From Schistosoma haematobium (taxonomy: Eukaryota > Platyhelminthes > Trematoda > Strigeidida > Schistosomatidae): DNA of 64,000 bases. The translations under genes were made by a program, and so were the position numbers. The notes beneath the pieces were generated by a model. The model saw nothing but the letters and a program-made list of their open reading frames with translations, ran no database searches and was not told where the DNA came from. This document shows, piece after piece, positions 21,280 through 34,400 of the stretch (positions are counted from its first letter, which is position 1; every line of letters begins with the position of its first letter). Location of the stretch: contig NC_067196.1 of NCBI RefSeq assembly GCF_000699445.3, positions 30,214,616 through 30,278,615 of the forward strand, read 5' to 3'.

Positions 21280-21556
21280 TGTAGTGAAGGGCAAAACAAG
21301 TAGGGATAATCGAATGTATTTGAACACAAAATTAAAAAATCTCTTAATAAAATCTGTGAACCATACAGTAATTACTTCATGTACTAAATGTTAATCAATC
21401 TTCTCAAAGTTCATTATTCCTTTGTTTCCGTAGCAATCATCTTCTGTTCTCGTTCTGTTTTTTGTTGATTTTATACGCCCTCCGCAACCAGGCATTCCAC
21501 TATTGATTGATGATACATACTACTTATAACTGTCGACATCAGTAGCATACACGTCA
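21280..21556. mobile_element. Solo-LTR-like repeat, copy 1 (277 bp), 4-bp TSD GTAC
   Basis: Begins TGTAGTGAAGGG and ends CATACACGTCA, with GTAC directly before and after. Homologous over its length, with gaps, to the unit at 49259-49455, which has its own ATAT duplication. TG...CA ends and 4-bp duplications suit a gypsy-like solo LTR. The family was not identified. Confidence 0.6.
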
Positions 21557-22074
21557 GTACGAACTGTAGAATTGATCAATGTGTGACATGACATTGTAGA
21601 CTTTTATTATTATATTTATAAAACTTTTAAACTATAGTCTTTTTTTCACTGTATTATACTGTGAAATTTCCTCTTGAGTTGAAAAGTAATTAATTTACTG
21701 GTTATATATATAGTGATGTCTGAAATGGTTGTAATACATTTGGTCAATAAAATCTAAAAGAGTTTTGGTTGACAATGCTACCTTTAAGTTGAAGACATAT
21801 TCGTCAAGTATATCATGGGTGTAAATGAAATTAATAGACTGAATATTGTAAATATATACCTTATGTGAAAGAATATTCTACAGCATTAACTGTAACAACA
21901 GTTCAAAAGGGTTAGAAACAATTGATTACATAATGAATAAACATTGATAGGAATATAGTGAGTAGAATTCAGTTGAGAGATTATTAATTTGAAAGATAGA
22001 TGAAAAATAAAAATCAATGATAAAATAAATGCAAGAAAGAGTTTTTTTAAAAATTTAGGGTGCAGCGAAAAAAT

Positions 22075-22190
22075 ATTTGTCACCAAAGCAAGGAAAGATT
22101 AACAACCGTCTCCTTTTGAACACATAGGTCAGGTTTTTGACGCCTGATGGCGACAGCATCAGAGAAATTCAGAAGGCTAGAGTTTGGCTG
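22075..22190 (-). mobile_element. Penelope-like element copy D, short C-terminal fragment
   Basis: The minus strand reads SDQPNSSLLNFSDAVAI, then RRQKPDLCVQKETVVNLSL, matching the end of copies A and B. No 3' UTR match was followed beyond it. Confidence 0.75.
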
Positions 22191-23481
22191 ATCACTAGCT
22201 TACTTAGCTCAGTAATAATGTTCACATATTTGAAGTTTCTGCAATTTATTTAGTAAACTACGGTATAACTATTAGTGTATAGATGTTTTTCATAGATTAT
22301 AAGATGAAAGGAAATTATTGGCGCATCGTACGTATGATAGCGGCTATGTTTTTTCACGGATTGACTGAATTAAATTGTTTCATACTCTAGAAAATCTAAT
22401 ATAAACAACAGTTCATATAGAGATTAGATCAAAAACGAAAAATATTTACCTTTAATATTGGGTTGAGAATTATATTAGTCAATAATTCCTTAAAGAAGAC
22501 TCCACAGCTAGATTTAAAAAATAACTAAATATCTTGAAGGAAAACAAACTCGAGTTAATTTGATCCTCCGTTTTGTACACAATAAGGTTTTGGCTTAGAA
22601 CTTTTGTATATGTAGTCTAAAATACAATTACTCCTCAGAATACAAAGTGTAAAACAGACTGTAATCTTTTTTGGTTTGAAAAGTTTTCAGAATTAAAGTA
22701 AAGCATTCTAGCGATGGTTAAATACATGCTTCGTAAAACAAAATATGTAAATCACTGTTGTGAGGGTCAAACAACAAACAATCCAGAAGTTCGTCCGACT
22801 TCTCTGTCTGTATTGTGACCAGCTCTGAAAAAGATAAACCTTAGAAATATATGGGTATTAAGTCTATCACTAATTGAATTGAGAGACGCATCATCAGATC
22901 AAACGCAACCATATTTAGCATTAGTAAGATCTAAATTCAATGAAAAGAACCTAAATGAGACCTTGCTAGTCACTTTATTGACTAAATTCATTGTGTCAAT
23001 AAGAATATAAAGTGAAAATGAACACAGTACTCTAAGCTTGCTTGTATGTAGCGAAAATTCACTAATTCTGAAACAATTTTGGTGACCACTTACATAAAAT
23101 CTGAGACACTAACTTATAATATGAAACTTTTACTGGATGAGTATTTAATAAAGTTTGACATAACTTTGTCATGGCTAAGAAGAAGTTTAACCACACAACC
23201 AAGATGTCTCTGATTCCTAATGATATGAGTTTGCCTGTGAGAAGGTGCTAATTATCTAAGTTGAAACCTTCGAATATATAAAGCTTGTCATTAAAACTAT
23301 GTATCTAATACTACGTTTAAATCTCAAATTAGTGAGTCTTGGGAAGTGATTTCTTCAGCATTATGTGACTAACAGTTTTTTCCATTTTTCTATAGATAAT
23401 TGCGGTGGCATTGATGGGCCTATAATTTTTTAAGTTCGTCTTCTCCCCAAATGTAAAAAATTGTATTATACATGTGATTTT
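22191..23481. other. Intergenic, nothing recognised
   Basis: AT-rich, with no readable gene and no repeat shared with the rest of the window. Confidence 0.4.
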
Positions 23482-23770
23482 GGTGAGACTATAATTAATG
23501 GACGACCTTTCAGCGACGCTAGACTGAACTTGAGAGTGTCCACCTAATAACCAGTATCAAATGAGGGTTATAATTCTGTGTGAGGAATTAGAATTATGAT
23601 TTACAGTTGATGATTAAGGTTAAAAATTAGATTTAGGATTTTCATCACGAAGTGACATCAACTATAGTCCCAAAACTCCATTTAGTCAAGTGGATGAGTA
23701 AGTTTCGCGCCGAAATCCAAGACCTGTTACCTCATACGTGATTGGTTCGTCCATAAATTATAGTCTCGCC
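23482..23770 (+). mobile_element. Merlin-derived MITE copy 2 (about 289 bp)
   Basis: Left end GGTGAGACTATAATTAATGG, right end TTCGTCCATAAATTATAGTC then TCGCC. Same interior and orientation as copy 1. Confidence 0.8.
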
Positions 23771-24254
23771 TTAGTTTTCACCGATTAGAACGGATACATA
23801 TTTCTAAAGAAAGTTCTACGCTACGTTTTTCCGTTTTACATAATTAGAGTCTGTATTTCTTTATTGATTTCGAAATTACCTTGTAACAATAGTTATTTTA
23901 ATCATATACACTGCATAGATAAAATTTTTATACTTAAACTTTATTCACTTAATTTCATCTTTCCCATTACTAATACATTTGTCCATTTACTACAACATGC
24001 TCAAATTTTCTGTACATTTAATACTAAGTGAATAAAATTTCTATTCAAGCTCTTTTGTCATATGTTTGTAAATGAATGAGCAGAATATTATTTTATTGTC
24101 TGTGCAATCTATTAGGTGAGGTTCTTTAAATTAAAAAATTTTTATACTACTTTTCTTTCAATATAGCATATGGTTATTTCAAAAACAATTGATGGATTTC
24201 TTTTGTATAATGATTGATTTGTGTTTTACTTCATTGCTTCATTGTACTATTTAA

Positions 24255-24415
24255 GATTGTGAACTGATCAATGTTAAACCACTATTGAAAACCTGGAAGC
24301 ACTGAACTGCCATCTCGTTTTAGTATGGGACTTTTCAGCAGTGCACGTCCATGATTTTGCGTTGGAGATGTTACACCACTATTGATCGGTTCATGATCTT
24401 AGTCAAAACTCAAAC
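24255..24415 (-). repeat. Family-1 SINE fragment with inverted ends
   Basis: Minus-orientation copy with a decayed hammerhead (CTGAAAA, GAGAT). Its right side repeats TGTTACACCACTATTGA and then reads GGTTCATGATCTT, complementary to the left side, so the ends can fold back. Confidence 0.6.
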
Positions 24416-25244
24416 TTCTTAACTCTTTACTGATAATTTGTTGCATTACTCACATTCTGAGTTTTTTTCAATTTTGTGTTTGCTTTAATAAGTGATAAAC
24501 TAAATTGCTTTAATTTCTCTATCAGAGTATAATACTTTTTTAAAGGTCAGACTACCGACTGCACAACACGTGGGTTGTTGCGTAATCCCAAAAACCCATA
24601 GAAAATTAATGCTTATTTCTTCATGTTGATTTTTCCTATTAACCCTTTGTTCTCCAAACTAATATTGGTGAATATTATTTTAAACGTTCGGAGGGAAGTG
24701 ATATTACTTGGTCACATCGCTAGTTTCGAATTTTGCACGTAAATTAAAACTTACTATACTGAGTGTATAGCAAGAACTATTCATATATTGATTAGTGAAC
24801 CATGGTTTGTAAAACTTAGATTACCAAAGCACATCTGTTAAGGTAACTTCAAATTATTTGTTATTTTATGCAAATATTTTTACTCCTGTAAAAAAGCTTT
24901 ACCATATGAAACACAAGATTTTATCAACTAACCCAAATGGGAAAACAATCAAATTTATAATATGAAAAAAATTTAAAATTCCAATTTTACAATCACCAGA
25001 AATTGTGCATACAATTTTTGTGGCTGGTGCTATATATAAATAATTGCGTTTCAACCGATATACAGTTTTGTGCACAAGTTTATAAGTTAAAAGTGAAGTC
25101 GATCAAGTTAATTTTGAGTATCGTTCTTGAATTCAGTCATAATAGGATCCCTTTAAAGTATCCTTCAAACGACAAGAAGGATCAATTACTCTTGTCCAAT
25201 AATACTTTACAAACTGAAGACGTGCTTGGAATCAAATTAAACAT
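24416..25244. other. Intergenic, nothing recognised
   Basis: An 82-codon open frame at 25003 shows no family motif and is not reported as a gene. Confidence 0.4.
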
Positions 25245-25440
25245 GTGTTGACAAGCAGTAGAATCCAGGACGCGCGTTTCGTCCTATTTTGGACTCGTCA
25301 TCTGGAGATGCCCGCATGCCAGAGTTGATGTTCACTCCAAGACTTGAACCCAGTACCGTTTACTTCAAATGCCATCTACTAAGTCATCATTGAGTCCTGA
25401 AAGCCACTTGCTTGTGCAATTGGGTGAAGTTCGACTTCCA
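25245..25440 (-). repeat. Sm-alpha-like SINE with tRNA part and hammerhead carrying C3 to A
   Basis: On the minus strand it has an A-box-like start (TTTCAGGACTCAATGATG), a B-box-like GGGTTCAAGTCTTGG, and the hammerhead ATGACGA, GTCC-AAAATA-GGAC, GAAAC, GCGCGTC, CTGGATTCTACTGC (about 25309-25256). Stems II and III are intact. The first core base is A instead of C, which should prevent cleavage. Confidence 0.75.
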
Positions 25441-26199
25441 TTGTATTGTTTGTTTAAATTCCCCCATTAAAACTGATCAATTAGAGTTCTAAACATCAAT
25501 AGGAAGATTCAAACAAACATTATAAAATGAAGTCAAACTAAGCTCTGCATTTTGAATATCACAGTTTAAATATGATTAAATATTATTATTAATAAACTAT
25601 TGTTCACTTGTATAATGAATGAACAAAATTATTACTACTAATACATTTTAATTGAAGAGTTATTATAATAAATATTTAGGTCTCATCTATTCTGGGGATT
25701 ATTGTTTTAAACTACGAAAGAATTCACTATCGCTTCCAGTCTTCCAAATAAATAGAAACATGCTAAATTATGACTATTTGAAATTATCTTGATTTGTGAC
25801 AGCTTTATTTTAATTTATTTTGAACTGTTTCACAACTTTTAGCAAAACAAAAAGCGATTTCAGCATAAGATGGAATGTCAGATGATTCAACGAAATAGTT
25901 TTATATAGGAAATGGAATTAGAAAAGAAACCACTTTTGTTTTGACAAGCTTTGAATCAAAACCACCGTATAATATATGATAAATAACCGAATGGACCAGT
26001 AAGTTATATAATATAATATACCCTTGTAGGCCAGGCTAATTTAACATTAGTTTTCTGGAGAACCGGACAAAATCCAAACTTTCACGTGACAACCCAACCA
26101 ATAAAGGTCAATCTCAGTTTGATAAATGAGTGCATTTTTGACTAGAGTCGTCGAGTTTTCGAAAAAATCAGTCTTCACTTATAACAGTATTTTGTGTCT

Positions 26200-26335
26200 T
26201 TTTAAGCAAAGATGGATAGTGGCTAGCAGTGGAATCCAACACTTGTGTTTCGTCCTATTTGTTACTCGCCAGCCGGATGTACCTGCATCTCAGAGTTGAT
26301 TTTCACCCTGGGACTAGAACCTGATACCGTAGCTA
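26200..26335 (-). repeat. Sm-alpha-like SINE, left half of an inverted pair
   Basis: The hammerhead on the minus strand reads CTGGCGA, GTAACAAATAGGAC, GAAAC, so core A6 is G. It faces the next copy head to head. Confidence 0.7.
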
Positions 26336-26490
26336 ATTAAATAACGTGATGGCGTTTGAAGCGAACAGTACTGGGTTCAAGTTTCAGAGTGAAAATCAAC
26401 TCTGAGATGCAATTACTTTCAGCTGGCTAGTCCCAAATAAGATTAAACGCACGTCTTGTATTCCACTGCTAGCCAATATCCATCTTTTTA
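26336..26490 (+). repeat. Sm-alpha-like SINE, right half of an inverted pair
   Basis: Plus orientation with B-box-like GGGTTCAAGTTTCAG. The hammerhead is decayed (CTGGCTA, GTCC-CAAATA-AGAT, TAAAC). It is nearly complementary to 26211-26335 over more than 100 bp, so the pair can form a long hairpin. Confidence 0.7.
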
Positions 26491-26743
26491 ATATTTTGTT
26501 TTAGAAAAAGAAGAAAGAAATATTTCAACGAACTTTTTCACTATGATGCATTTCATATTTAGTCAGTTGAGTGACTCCATTGTGAAACATTTGGTTGAGA
26601 CTGATTATAAGGTTAATAATAAGTCAGCATTTGTAGTGTTATACAAATTACATAGTTTGTTTAGCGAACAATACTAAAAGAATTAAAATTTTTCTATGCT
26701 AGTTAAATAATTAAAATAACCCATTGTGTCATTGCATAAACAA

Positions 26744-26850
26744 ATAAAGAGAATTCAAAGAAGAAAATTTTCTTTTCGATGAAATTATCTACTCAAGCTG
26801 TATATTCGCATATATGTTTATAGAAGGATGAAAAAGATTGCATCATAAAT
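26744..26850 (-). repeat. Unidentified dispersed repeat, copy 1
   Basis: The minus strand reads CTTCTATAAACATATATGCG, then TCATCGAAAAGAAAATTTTC, then TTTGAATTCTCTTTATTTGT. Shared with 28462-28570 and 29805-29945 in the opposite orientation. Together with the 28.5 kb copy it brackets Penelope-like copy E as inverted flanks. Confidence 0.65.
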
Positions 26851-27169
26851 TGATTCGAGACTCTTATTACGAAATGAGGTTACGTAATAATCGGGAGGGT
26901 AACTGAAGAATATAAGGATGAAAATAGTTTATGGGTCAGATCAATGAAAGATAATTGTCCATCTGACATATATGAGGAAAAACGAAAAACATAATGGTCA
27001 TAATAATAAAAACTGAATAATAAGCATGAAAAATTGTTAAAGCATAATAATAACTGAATACGGTTAAACATTACAAGACAGTAATTTTAAAAAATCAAAA
27101 AAAAGTAACAAAAAAATCAAAAACATACAACAAAAGGGAATTAGAGCCAAGGAAGGATGAGAGGCTGGA

Positions 27170-28360
27170 CATACTATTTTCGCACGTAGAGTTGAAGCTC
27201 GAGTCGGTGGATTACAAATGCCTCAGTAGTGCATGTGTTTTTGATTCGACCTCCCTTCGGTCAAATTCTTTTGACTGTGTAGATTATTTTAAAAGAATAT
27301 ACCTTTGGAGAGATGTGTCCATAGTTGATTAGATGCTCCTGTGTTGAACCAGTAATTGTTTCGCATTCTCCTTTTAAAAGTTATACACGGTAGCTTTCTG
27401 AGATACGTCTAGAAAGTGATCTCTTTGTGCGGCCAACGTAATCCGTCTCAAATGAGCAAGTAAGTTTATAGATGCATAGTGATGTGGCCCAGAGGGGTTT
27501 ATCCTTAACACATCCGTGAATAATAGGCCGACTTCGGAAAAAAATGCAGAGCTTAGCTGAGTAGAACAGTTTATTCAGTGATTTTGCAATCTGTTTATTC
27601 AGGATTTCAGCGACCGTGTATCCTTTAAATTCGATATTTATAAAAACGTTTTCTTCTGAACTGTTGGTGCTTTTTCTGGATGCTGTTTAGGTGTTAAGTT
27701 CCTACAGACGAATTTAGGTGGATAAACGTTTCTGATGAGTGTCTGTCGAAGTTAAACTAGTTCATCATCTATTGTGTCGGTAGAACATAGTCGCCTGATC
27801 GTTGAGGATAAAGAGTGAATAAGGTTTCTCTTTCTACTCAGTGTTACCCAGCTATGGAATTCGTCAGCTTATTATATATAGATCTCTGTAAACAACCATC
27901 TGACTTTCTTTTCAATCAGACATAAAAAACGAAATTCCTCGTTCGCCTCTGCTGTCTAACGTGGATTGAATTGAGGGTTAACAATTATTGAAAAGATTCA
28001 AAATTTCTTTGAGGTCTATATCTCCTTCATAAATAATGAAAATATCATCCATGTATCTCTTATGTAAATGAAATCTCCTAATTATTGATCAAAGTACTGT
28101 ATTTTCCAGATTGGCCATGAAACAATCGGCCAAGAGGGGATCCAATGATGAACTCATTGGAACTCCATCTGTTTGTCTGTGGGAATCATCATTAAATCCG
28201 AATTGCCTGTTGAGAGTACTTCGTAGAAGTAGCTCTTTTAGATGACGTTTTTGGATACAAATATCAAGGTTATTATTTTTATTATAGTCGCATAAAATAG
28301 GTATAGTTTCTTTGAAAGGAACATTTGTGAAGAGTGAAGTAACATTCAAAAAGATTATTG
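27170..28360 (-). mobile_element. Penelope-like element copy E (second family): RT core plus GIY-YIG, decayed
   Basis: The minus strand from about 28349 reads MNVTSLFTNVPFKETIPIL, then LKELLLRSTLNRQFGFN and DGVPMSSSLDPLLADCFM. After a TGA it continues RFHLHKRYMDDIFIIYEGD; the YMDD box is at 28044-28055. Further down (about 27480-27420) IYKLTCSFETDYVGRTKRS gives a GIY-YIG-type motif. Both enzymatic domains of a Penelope-like element are thus present but broken by many stops. The endonuclease sequence differs from copies A-D, so it belongs to a different family. Confidence 0.8.
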
Positions 28361-28461
28361 TTCTACCATTTACACTGATATTTCTAACTGAATCGACAAA
28401 GTCAAATTATTTCCATCCTTACATTCTTCTCTCACCGCTTGATTATTGCGCAACCTTATTT

Positions 28462-28570
28462 GATACTAAGAGTGCAATCTTTTCTATAAATACGTATGTA
28501 CAGCTTAAGTAGATAATTTCGTCGAAAAAAAGATTTTCTTCTGTGAGTTCTCTTTATTTTTATTCGACGA
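28462..28570 (+). repeat. Unidentified dispersed repeat, copy 2
   Basis: ACGTATGTACAGCTTAAGTA, then TCGTCGAAAAAAAGATTTTC, then GAGTTCTCTTTATTTTTATT. Same unit as copies 1 and 3. Confidence 0.65.
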
Positions 28571-29804
28571 AACTAATCAATGAATTCGAATAAATAACTT
28601 CACATTAGATAAAGATCTGATGAGAACTGGGAAGAAGTTAACAACCACACGACTACGGTCACACGTACAGTCGAACACAGAATTCAAGATAAGCAAGCTA
28701 ATTTCTCAAAGTTTAGTTAACTAGTTTTCATATTTTCAGTTTTTTATCACCTTCTTATAACAATTCAATGCAATATTTAAGTACAAATTTTAACTGTTTA
28801 AATTGCACACGTTCAACAACCATACTACAGTTTTCAATTATGTTCTTTGTCTAAGATATTATTTATAATTATTTATTTATTATTAACTTTATTAACTTTA
28901 TATTTTTAGTACAATGTAGAATTCGCAACACAAAGTATTTCAGAGAGTTTCTATTTCTTATTTCCTAGTCGATGTTGACGATAAATATTCAGTAATCGAT
29001 TAGTCAGATATTACCATTTCCTAAGTCGACATCTGAATAATTATCATTCCTTTCAATCCACACTGCCAACCATCACGATGTCTACGATTGTAAATTTTTG
29101 TAATTTGTACAGAGAAAAGTTTTAAAAATTTTAACAAACACACCTTGAATAGGTTATGCGATTATTTGATATAATGATCTGTTAAAACAAACAAGGAAAC
29201 AGATAACTTGTTAAAATATCTAGATAGCACAAACAGGTAACCTAGATATTTAAACAAGCCACTTTAAATATTGACTTCTATACGCTGATCACTTAGTCAA
29301 GTTGATATGATCACAGATATTTCACAACACATTACTTTTTTACGATGTTAGTTTATCAAAATTACATTTTCATTTAAACTAGTACAAATTCATTAGTCAG
29401 TGAAGAATATTAACTTACGTAATAATGATTACCAATTTAAATGTTCAAACATTCAAGGATCTTTTGTTTTTGTTGTAAAAGTTAATTCTACAACAATCCT
29501 GATTAAATTTCACTATAAAATTGTAGTTTAAGTATAATATACAAAATGATTTATTTATTTAGTTTTATATAAAAATAAATGAACATTTATGTTAATGAAT
29601 CTTTTATTTTTCATGTTAATTTAAAAAAACGATTGAATAATCCTACTATTTCTAATTTGAATTTCGTATATGTATTTTCATTTAAACAAAATGAATATCA
29701 TTTGCAACAACAACAAGGAATGAAAAATAAAGTGAATGTATATTCAATAAAAGTTTTGATTAGTACGTTAACCTCATTTGTTATTTATTGTCGAATCCAT
29801 TTTT
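28571..29804. other. Intergenic, nothing recognised
   Basis: AT-rich. The short open frame at 29579 has only low-complexity coding character. Confidence 0.4.
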
Positions 29805-29945
29805 GTGATACAATCCTTTCTATCCTTCTATAGACATATATTCCATATAACTATATATATACGAATGTACAGATTAAGTAAATGAATCCATCGAAAAGAA
29901 AATTTTCTTCACTGAATTCTCTTTTTCTTATTCGATGACACTATA
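29805..29945 (+). repeat. Unidentified dispersed repeat, copy 3
   Basis: CTTTCTATCCTTCTATAGAC, then CGAATGTACAGATTAAGTAA, then ATCGAAAAGAAAATTTTC. Same unit as the two copies around Penelope-like copy E. Confidence 0.65.
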
Positions 29946-31177
29946 GGTTATTTTTATTATCAAAAGTTTTGTTTAATTAGTTTGAAATGTAGATACTGAT
30001 TAAATTTTTTTTTCAAAAAAGAAACCCAGTTTTCTGTAAAACAACGAACAAATTAATAAATAGATTGACATGAACACAAATTCACTGAGACCATTTAACT
30101 TATATTCATGACAATTATGTATGAAAAGATTTTTCAAACTACTGATAGAAAATATATTTTATTAAGAGTTAGAAGTTTTACTTAATAACATAAACTAATA
30201 GGCTTCATACGTAGAAAGAGAGAGAGAAGAGGAAAATATACAGGTAACACCTGTCCTGAAAATTATCCCCCATTCCAAAAGTATAATTCAAATGAGAACT
30301 TAGAAAACAATTTACTACTTCGGCATACTTAAAATACGCTGACATATATATACATATTCCCCTGAATAGATTATTTTTGTAAGTTGTTACATAAAGAAAA
30401 TAAACGTCGAAACCTGATAATGAATATTAGCACGATTTGAAAACTAGCCACATCAAGAATGGTAATCACGTGTAGAGTCATTGAATGTCCATTATGTCTG
30501 AAATTGAATTTTTTGACATTCTACACTTATTGTTCAACAGATTATCGCATCCAAGATCATTTTGTGTACAGTGTTCTTGAATCACCGGCGTAGTAGGCCG
30601 TTTGTAATAAGTTCACCAGAAGCTTAAGAAATCCATCCCGAACACATTGAAAGACTTTGTGTATTTAGAAGTAAAAGATACACCCAAATACTAGTTTTTC
30701 AAAATTACAAAATAAATAAAATTACTGAAATAATCTAATTTACATTTTTAAAAATATTTTAACGAATATGTTGTTTGATGTGAATTTGTTTAAAATCCAC
30801 TAAAGATATTCTGTCTCACTAATTCTAAAGTGTTTACTAAGTATTTGTAAATCAGAGGCATAATAGGATATTGAATACATACACTCCGGTTAGTTAGTTA
30901 GTTTTTAATGCTTTTGTGCTTTCTAATGGAGCATAAAACTCGAGATTGAAGATGAATGACATATTTAAACCCTGAAGTAATAAAAATTTTATAAAGATAC
31001 AATAATGATTATTATTGTAACGACAATGTAAAAAGTATGAAAAGTATGAAAAATACAAAAAAGTATATTTCAAATCTATATAACGTAAATTATAATTTTA
31101 TTTGCCTTAACCATATTTTTATTAGGTAGTTCATAATTATGAGTGTCTATTTCAAACAGATTAATATGTTAGATGAA
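29946..31177. other. Intergenic, nothing recognised
   Basis: AT-rich DNA without readable genes or known repeats. Confidence 0.4.
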
Positions 31178-31185
31178 GAGGTTTT

Positions 31186-31475
31186 GAAGAGACTATAATT
31201 TATGAACAAACCAATAAGATTTAGGATAACAGGTCTTGGATTTCGGAGCGAAATTCTTTCACGCATTCGGTCAAATAGCGTCTTGGCATTTTAGCTGATG
31301 CCAGTTCGTCATGAAAAACCATAAATCTAATTCTTAACCCTAACCATCAACTGCAAATTATAACCCTTATTGTTCAAACTGCTTTATAACCATCATTTAG
31401 CCCTAGTAAGTAGGTTGACACTCTCAGGGTCACTTTAACGTCGCCGAAAGGTCGTCCATAAATTATAGTCTCACT
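31186..31475 (-). mobile_element. Merlin-derived MITE copy 3 (about 290 bp) with 8-bp target duplication
   Basis: Opposite orientation to copies 1 and 2. Ends GAGACTATAATTTATGAACA and GTCGTCCATAAATTATAGTC then TCACT. Flanks GAGGTTTT (31178-31185) and GAGATTTT (31476-31483) agree in 7 of 8 bases, which is the duplication length known for Merlin elements. Confidence 0.8.
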
Positions 31476-31483
31476 GAGATTTT

Positions 31484-34400
31484 CATAGAGATTATTAAAA
31501 TTTCTATGCAATTTTTGTCATGAGTTGATTTTAGTTGAAGTGTTATTGTAAACTAAGTAGCTATATAAAACTACACTATTCACTTTTGTTTATTTTCACT
31601 TGTAGGTATTCAGTGGTATAGCCAGTGGTTTTATTGTGTAAAATGAAGTGATAAATAATGAGTAGTATATTTTTTTAAAGATCAACAAGCTCTTGTTGAG
31701 CATTTTTTGTTTGTTGATATAAACAAAATTTGTTTCCTTTCAAAATAATTAACTTGTAACCAGGTGACTGAAAAAATTTATTCATCAAGTTAAACACAAT
31801 GAACATCTTTAGAACTAATAAGAAACGCAACAGTTCACCTTCTGAATCATGATTTGACTTCAGAATGCTTCTTTTTACAGCAATAACTCGGTGTTAAAAG
31901 ACCAAAACGTTTGTGCACTTGTGGAGTCTCAAAATGCAATGCAAAGTTCTGGTTCATTTAGATTATGGTTAGCACTGTGATCCTAGACTAGAACTCAGTT
32001 TTATTTAAATTTATCTTTATTTCTTTGTTGTTGTTCACAAGGAGTTCCTAACCTCTTATTCACTATTCATTATCTCACTGGGCTATTGAGTCAGAATAAC
32101 AATCAACTCATTCAACCGAGATGGTGTATATTTATATTTGTACTGGTTTGCATTTGTTTCTTTTGGCTTTTATTTTAGAGAGCACTTATTTTACTTAGTT
32201 AAAGATTTAGTGGTCTACATCTTCAATTAAATTATTCCAGTCATTTATGTATCAGTGTGCTAAGAGTGAGACAATATGCACCTTGTGTGCTTTGCGTCGA
32301 AAGTATGAGATTTGTTGCATAATATATTTAACTCATTATCTATTACTGTAGAATAAATAATTCTTGTATCATGTCGGTTCACTTAATTAATACCGTATTG
32401 TATTTACAACTATTTTCATCATATGTAATAAAACTTAGGACTTTCGGTTCTTGTTATCAGAATGTTACCAGTGAGTAATATCGGTAGTTCGCCAGTTAGA
32501 TCTGGTCACGATCCATACATCTTGGTGAGTCACTGCCTGAATTTTATTATAATTGAGTGAGCATAGCATGACGTTTTATTCACGATTCAATTTCCCTCTT
32601 TCTAAAACTAGATGTTAGTGAAGAGGTTTAGTTTGACCGTGATAAAATTTGAATGTAAATTTTGTCACTAAGAGAAACATCAAAATTAAAAATTTCAGAC
32701 TTAAAGAGATTTTTATTCATTATCTTCAATCAAACTTTAATTACTAACTATTATTAGTTTCCTGCATTTTCCCAATTCAATCTTCATATTAATACAATAG
32801 TCATTCTATTCTATTCTTTGAGATATTAAATATGAAATTTCTTTTTATTTCAGAATAAATAGCATTTATATAATACGTAATAGAAAATATCATACTGATA
32901 GTCTTCTCTACTTTCGTAATAATGGGTGTAACAAATTTGTATTTCTCTGACAATAGGCTTATTTTCGCTAGGAAAATGAAATCAATGGTTGTTATAACAT
33001 TGGTTGAAAATGTTGTCTCTGTCCTACTTCAGTAGATCTAGTCAGATATATATATATATATGCTTGTCTGTCAATTGAATCAAATGTTAACTTCATCTAT
33101 TATTTATTAGTTACAAGAAAAAATATTCTACATAGAATTAGTGAATGTATATAATGGAGGGAAGATTTAGCCATAAATGTCTATAAGGTGAGACTATTAT
33201 TATTATTAATTACGTAATAAACTAATGAATGTAGTGAGTTAAAAGATATAACTGTAGGTCATAGAAATTGTTTAGTTCCAATAATAGAAATTTGAAAAAT
33301 ATATAGAATGAGTTGTAGACTCATTTTACTACCAGTCAAAACAAAATTTTTACCATACTCTATTAAACATTGAAATTTACTAATAAATAATTAATTATCT
33401 GAAACTGAGTTTATTAATTTTTAAATTCCCTAAGGATGATTTACTTTTAAAGGTAATATTTAACATAAATTAAATCAGGTACCATGTTTTAAGATTTCGT
33501 AGAACTTAACTAATACTAGAGACGTGAACCATTTGATTATGTCTTAGGTTTTCATGCCAACACCTGAAATTCTCAGTTTTAAATGAGCATCTTCATAAAA
33601 TAAGACTGAAATAGTCGTCCAACACTATCTAGGTTTCATCATTCCATCAGCTGGAATCATATCATGTTTAAAATTATCTAAACAAAGAAATATGGAAAAA
33701 CATAACTAATGTTAATACAACCTAATTACACTAACATCTGACTTAAAGATACTGATTAGAATCGTGTAGACGTCTAAATTAAATGGTTTACACATAGATT
33801 GGGCTGTTCGATCTTCGCGAACGTTAGTTCAGTAAGTAAAGGCATGTGACAGATGTTTATACTTAATATTGATTACTGAGTTTGGCAAAACAAAAAATAT
33901 TTAGCATTTAATTCCAGACTGCCAATCAAACCCTCTTTAATAAAAAAATATTATGTAACCTAAGAATCATATCATTAAAGCAAAGTAAATTCTAATTTCA
34001 CAGTATATCAATCATTTCACTACTATTGCTTTTAAATACATTAAGGAAACATAAATAAAAATATGTTTGTAACATCTCAGTGAGTAGAAAAATTAAATTT
34101 TTTGACTTTCGTGACTCAGTGTAAGCTACTTCTTCAGAGAATAAATAACCAAATTAAATTAACCCAGGTTTAAATAGTACAAAGAAATAAACCAAGAATA
34201 TTAGGTGCAACCAATCAAAAACAAGTTTGAACGAGTGCAATGTTGAATTTATTTGGGATTATCAAGTCAAACCTTGGTAATGATACCTGCATTAGGGAAA
34301 CAGCTTTCAATATGATTTCCTTAATATACAGATGTGAGATCGTCTATTTGTTTTTCAATGTTCACTAAATGTGACATTTAGCATTTTTAGACATTTTTCC

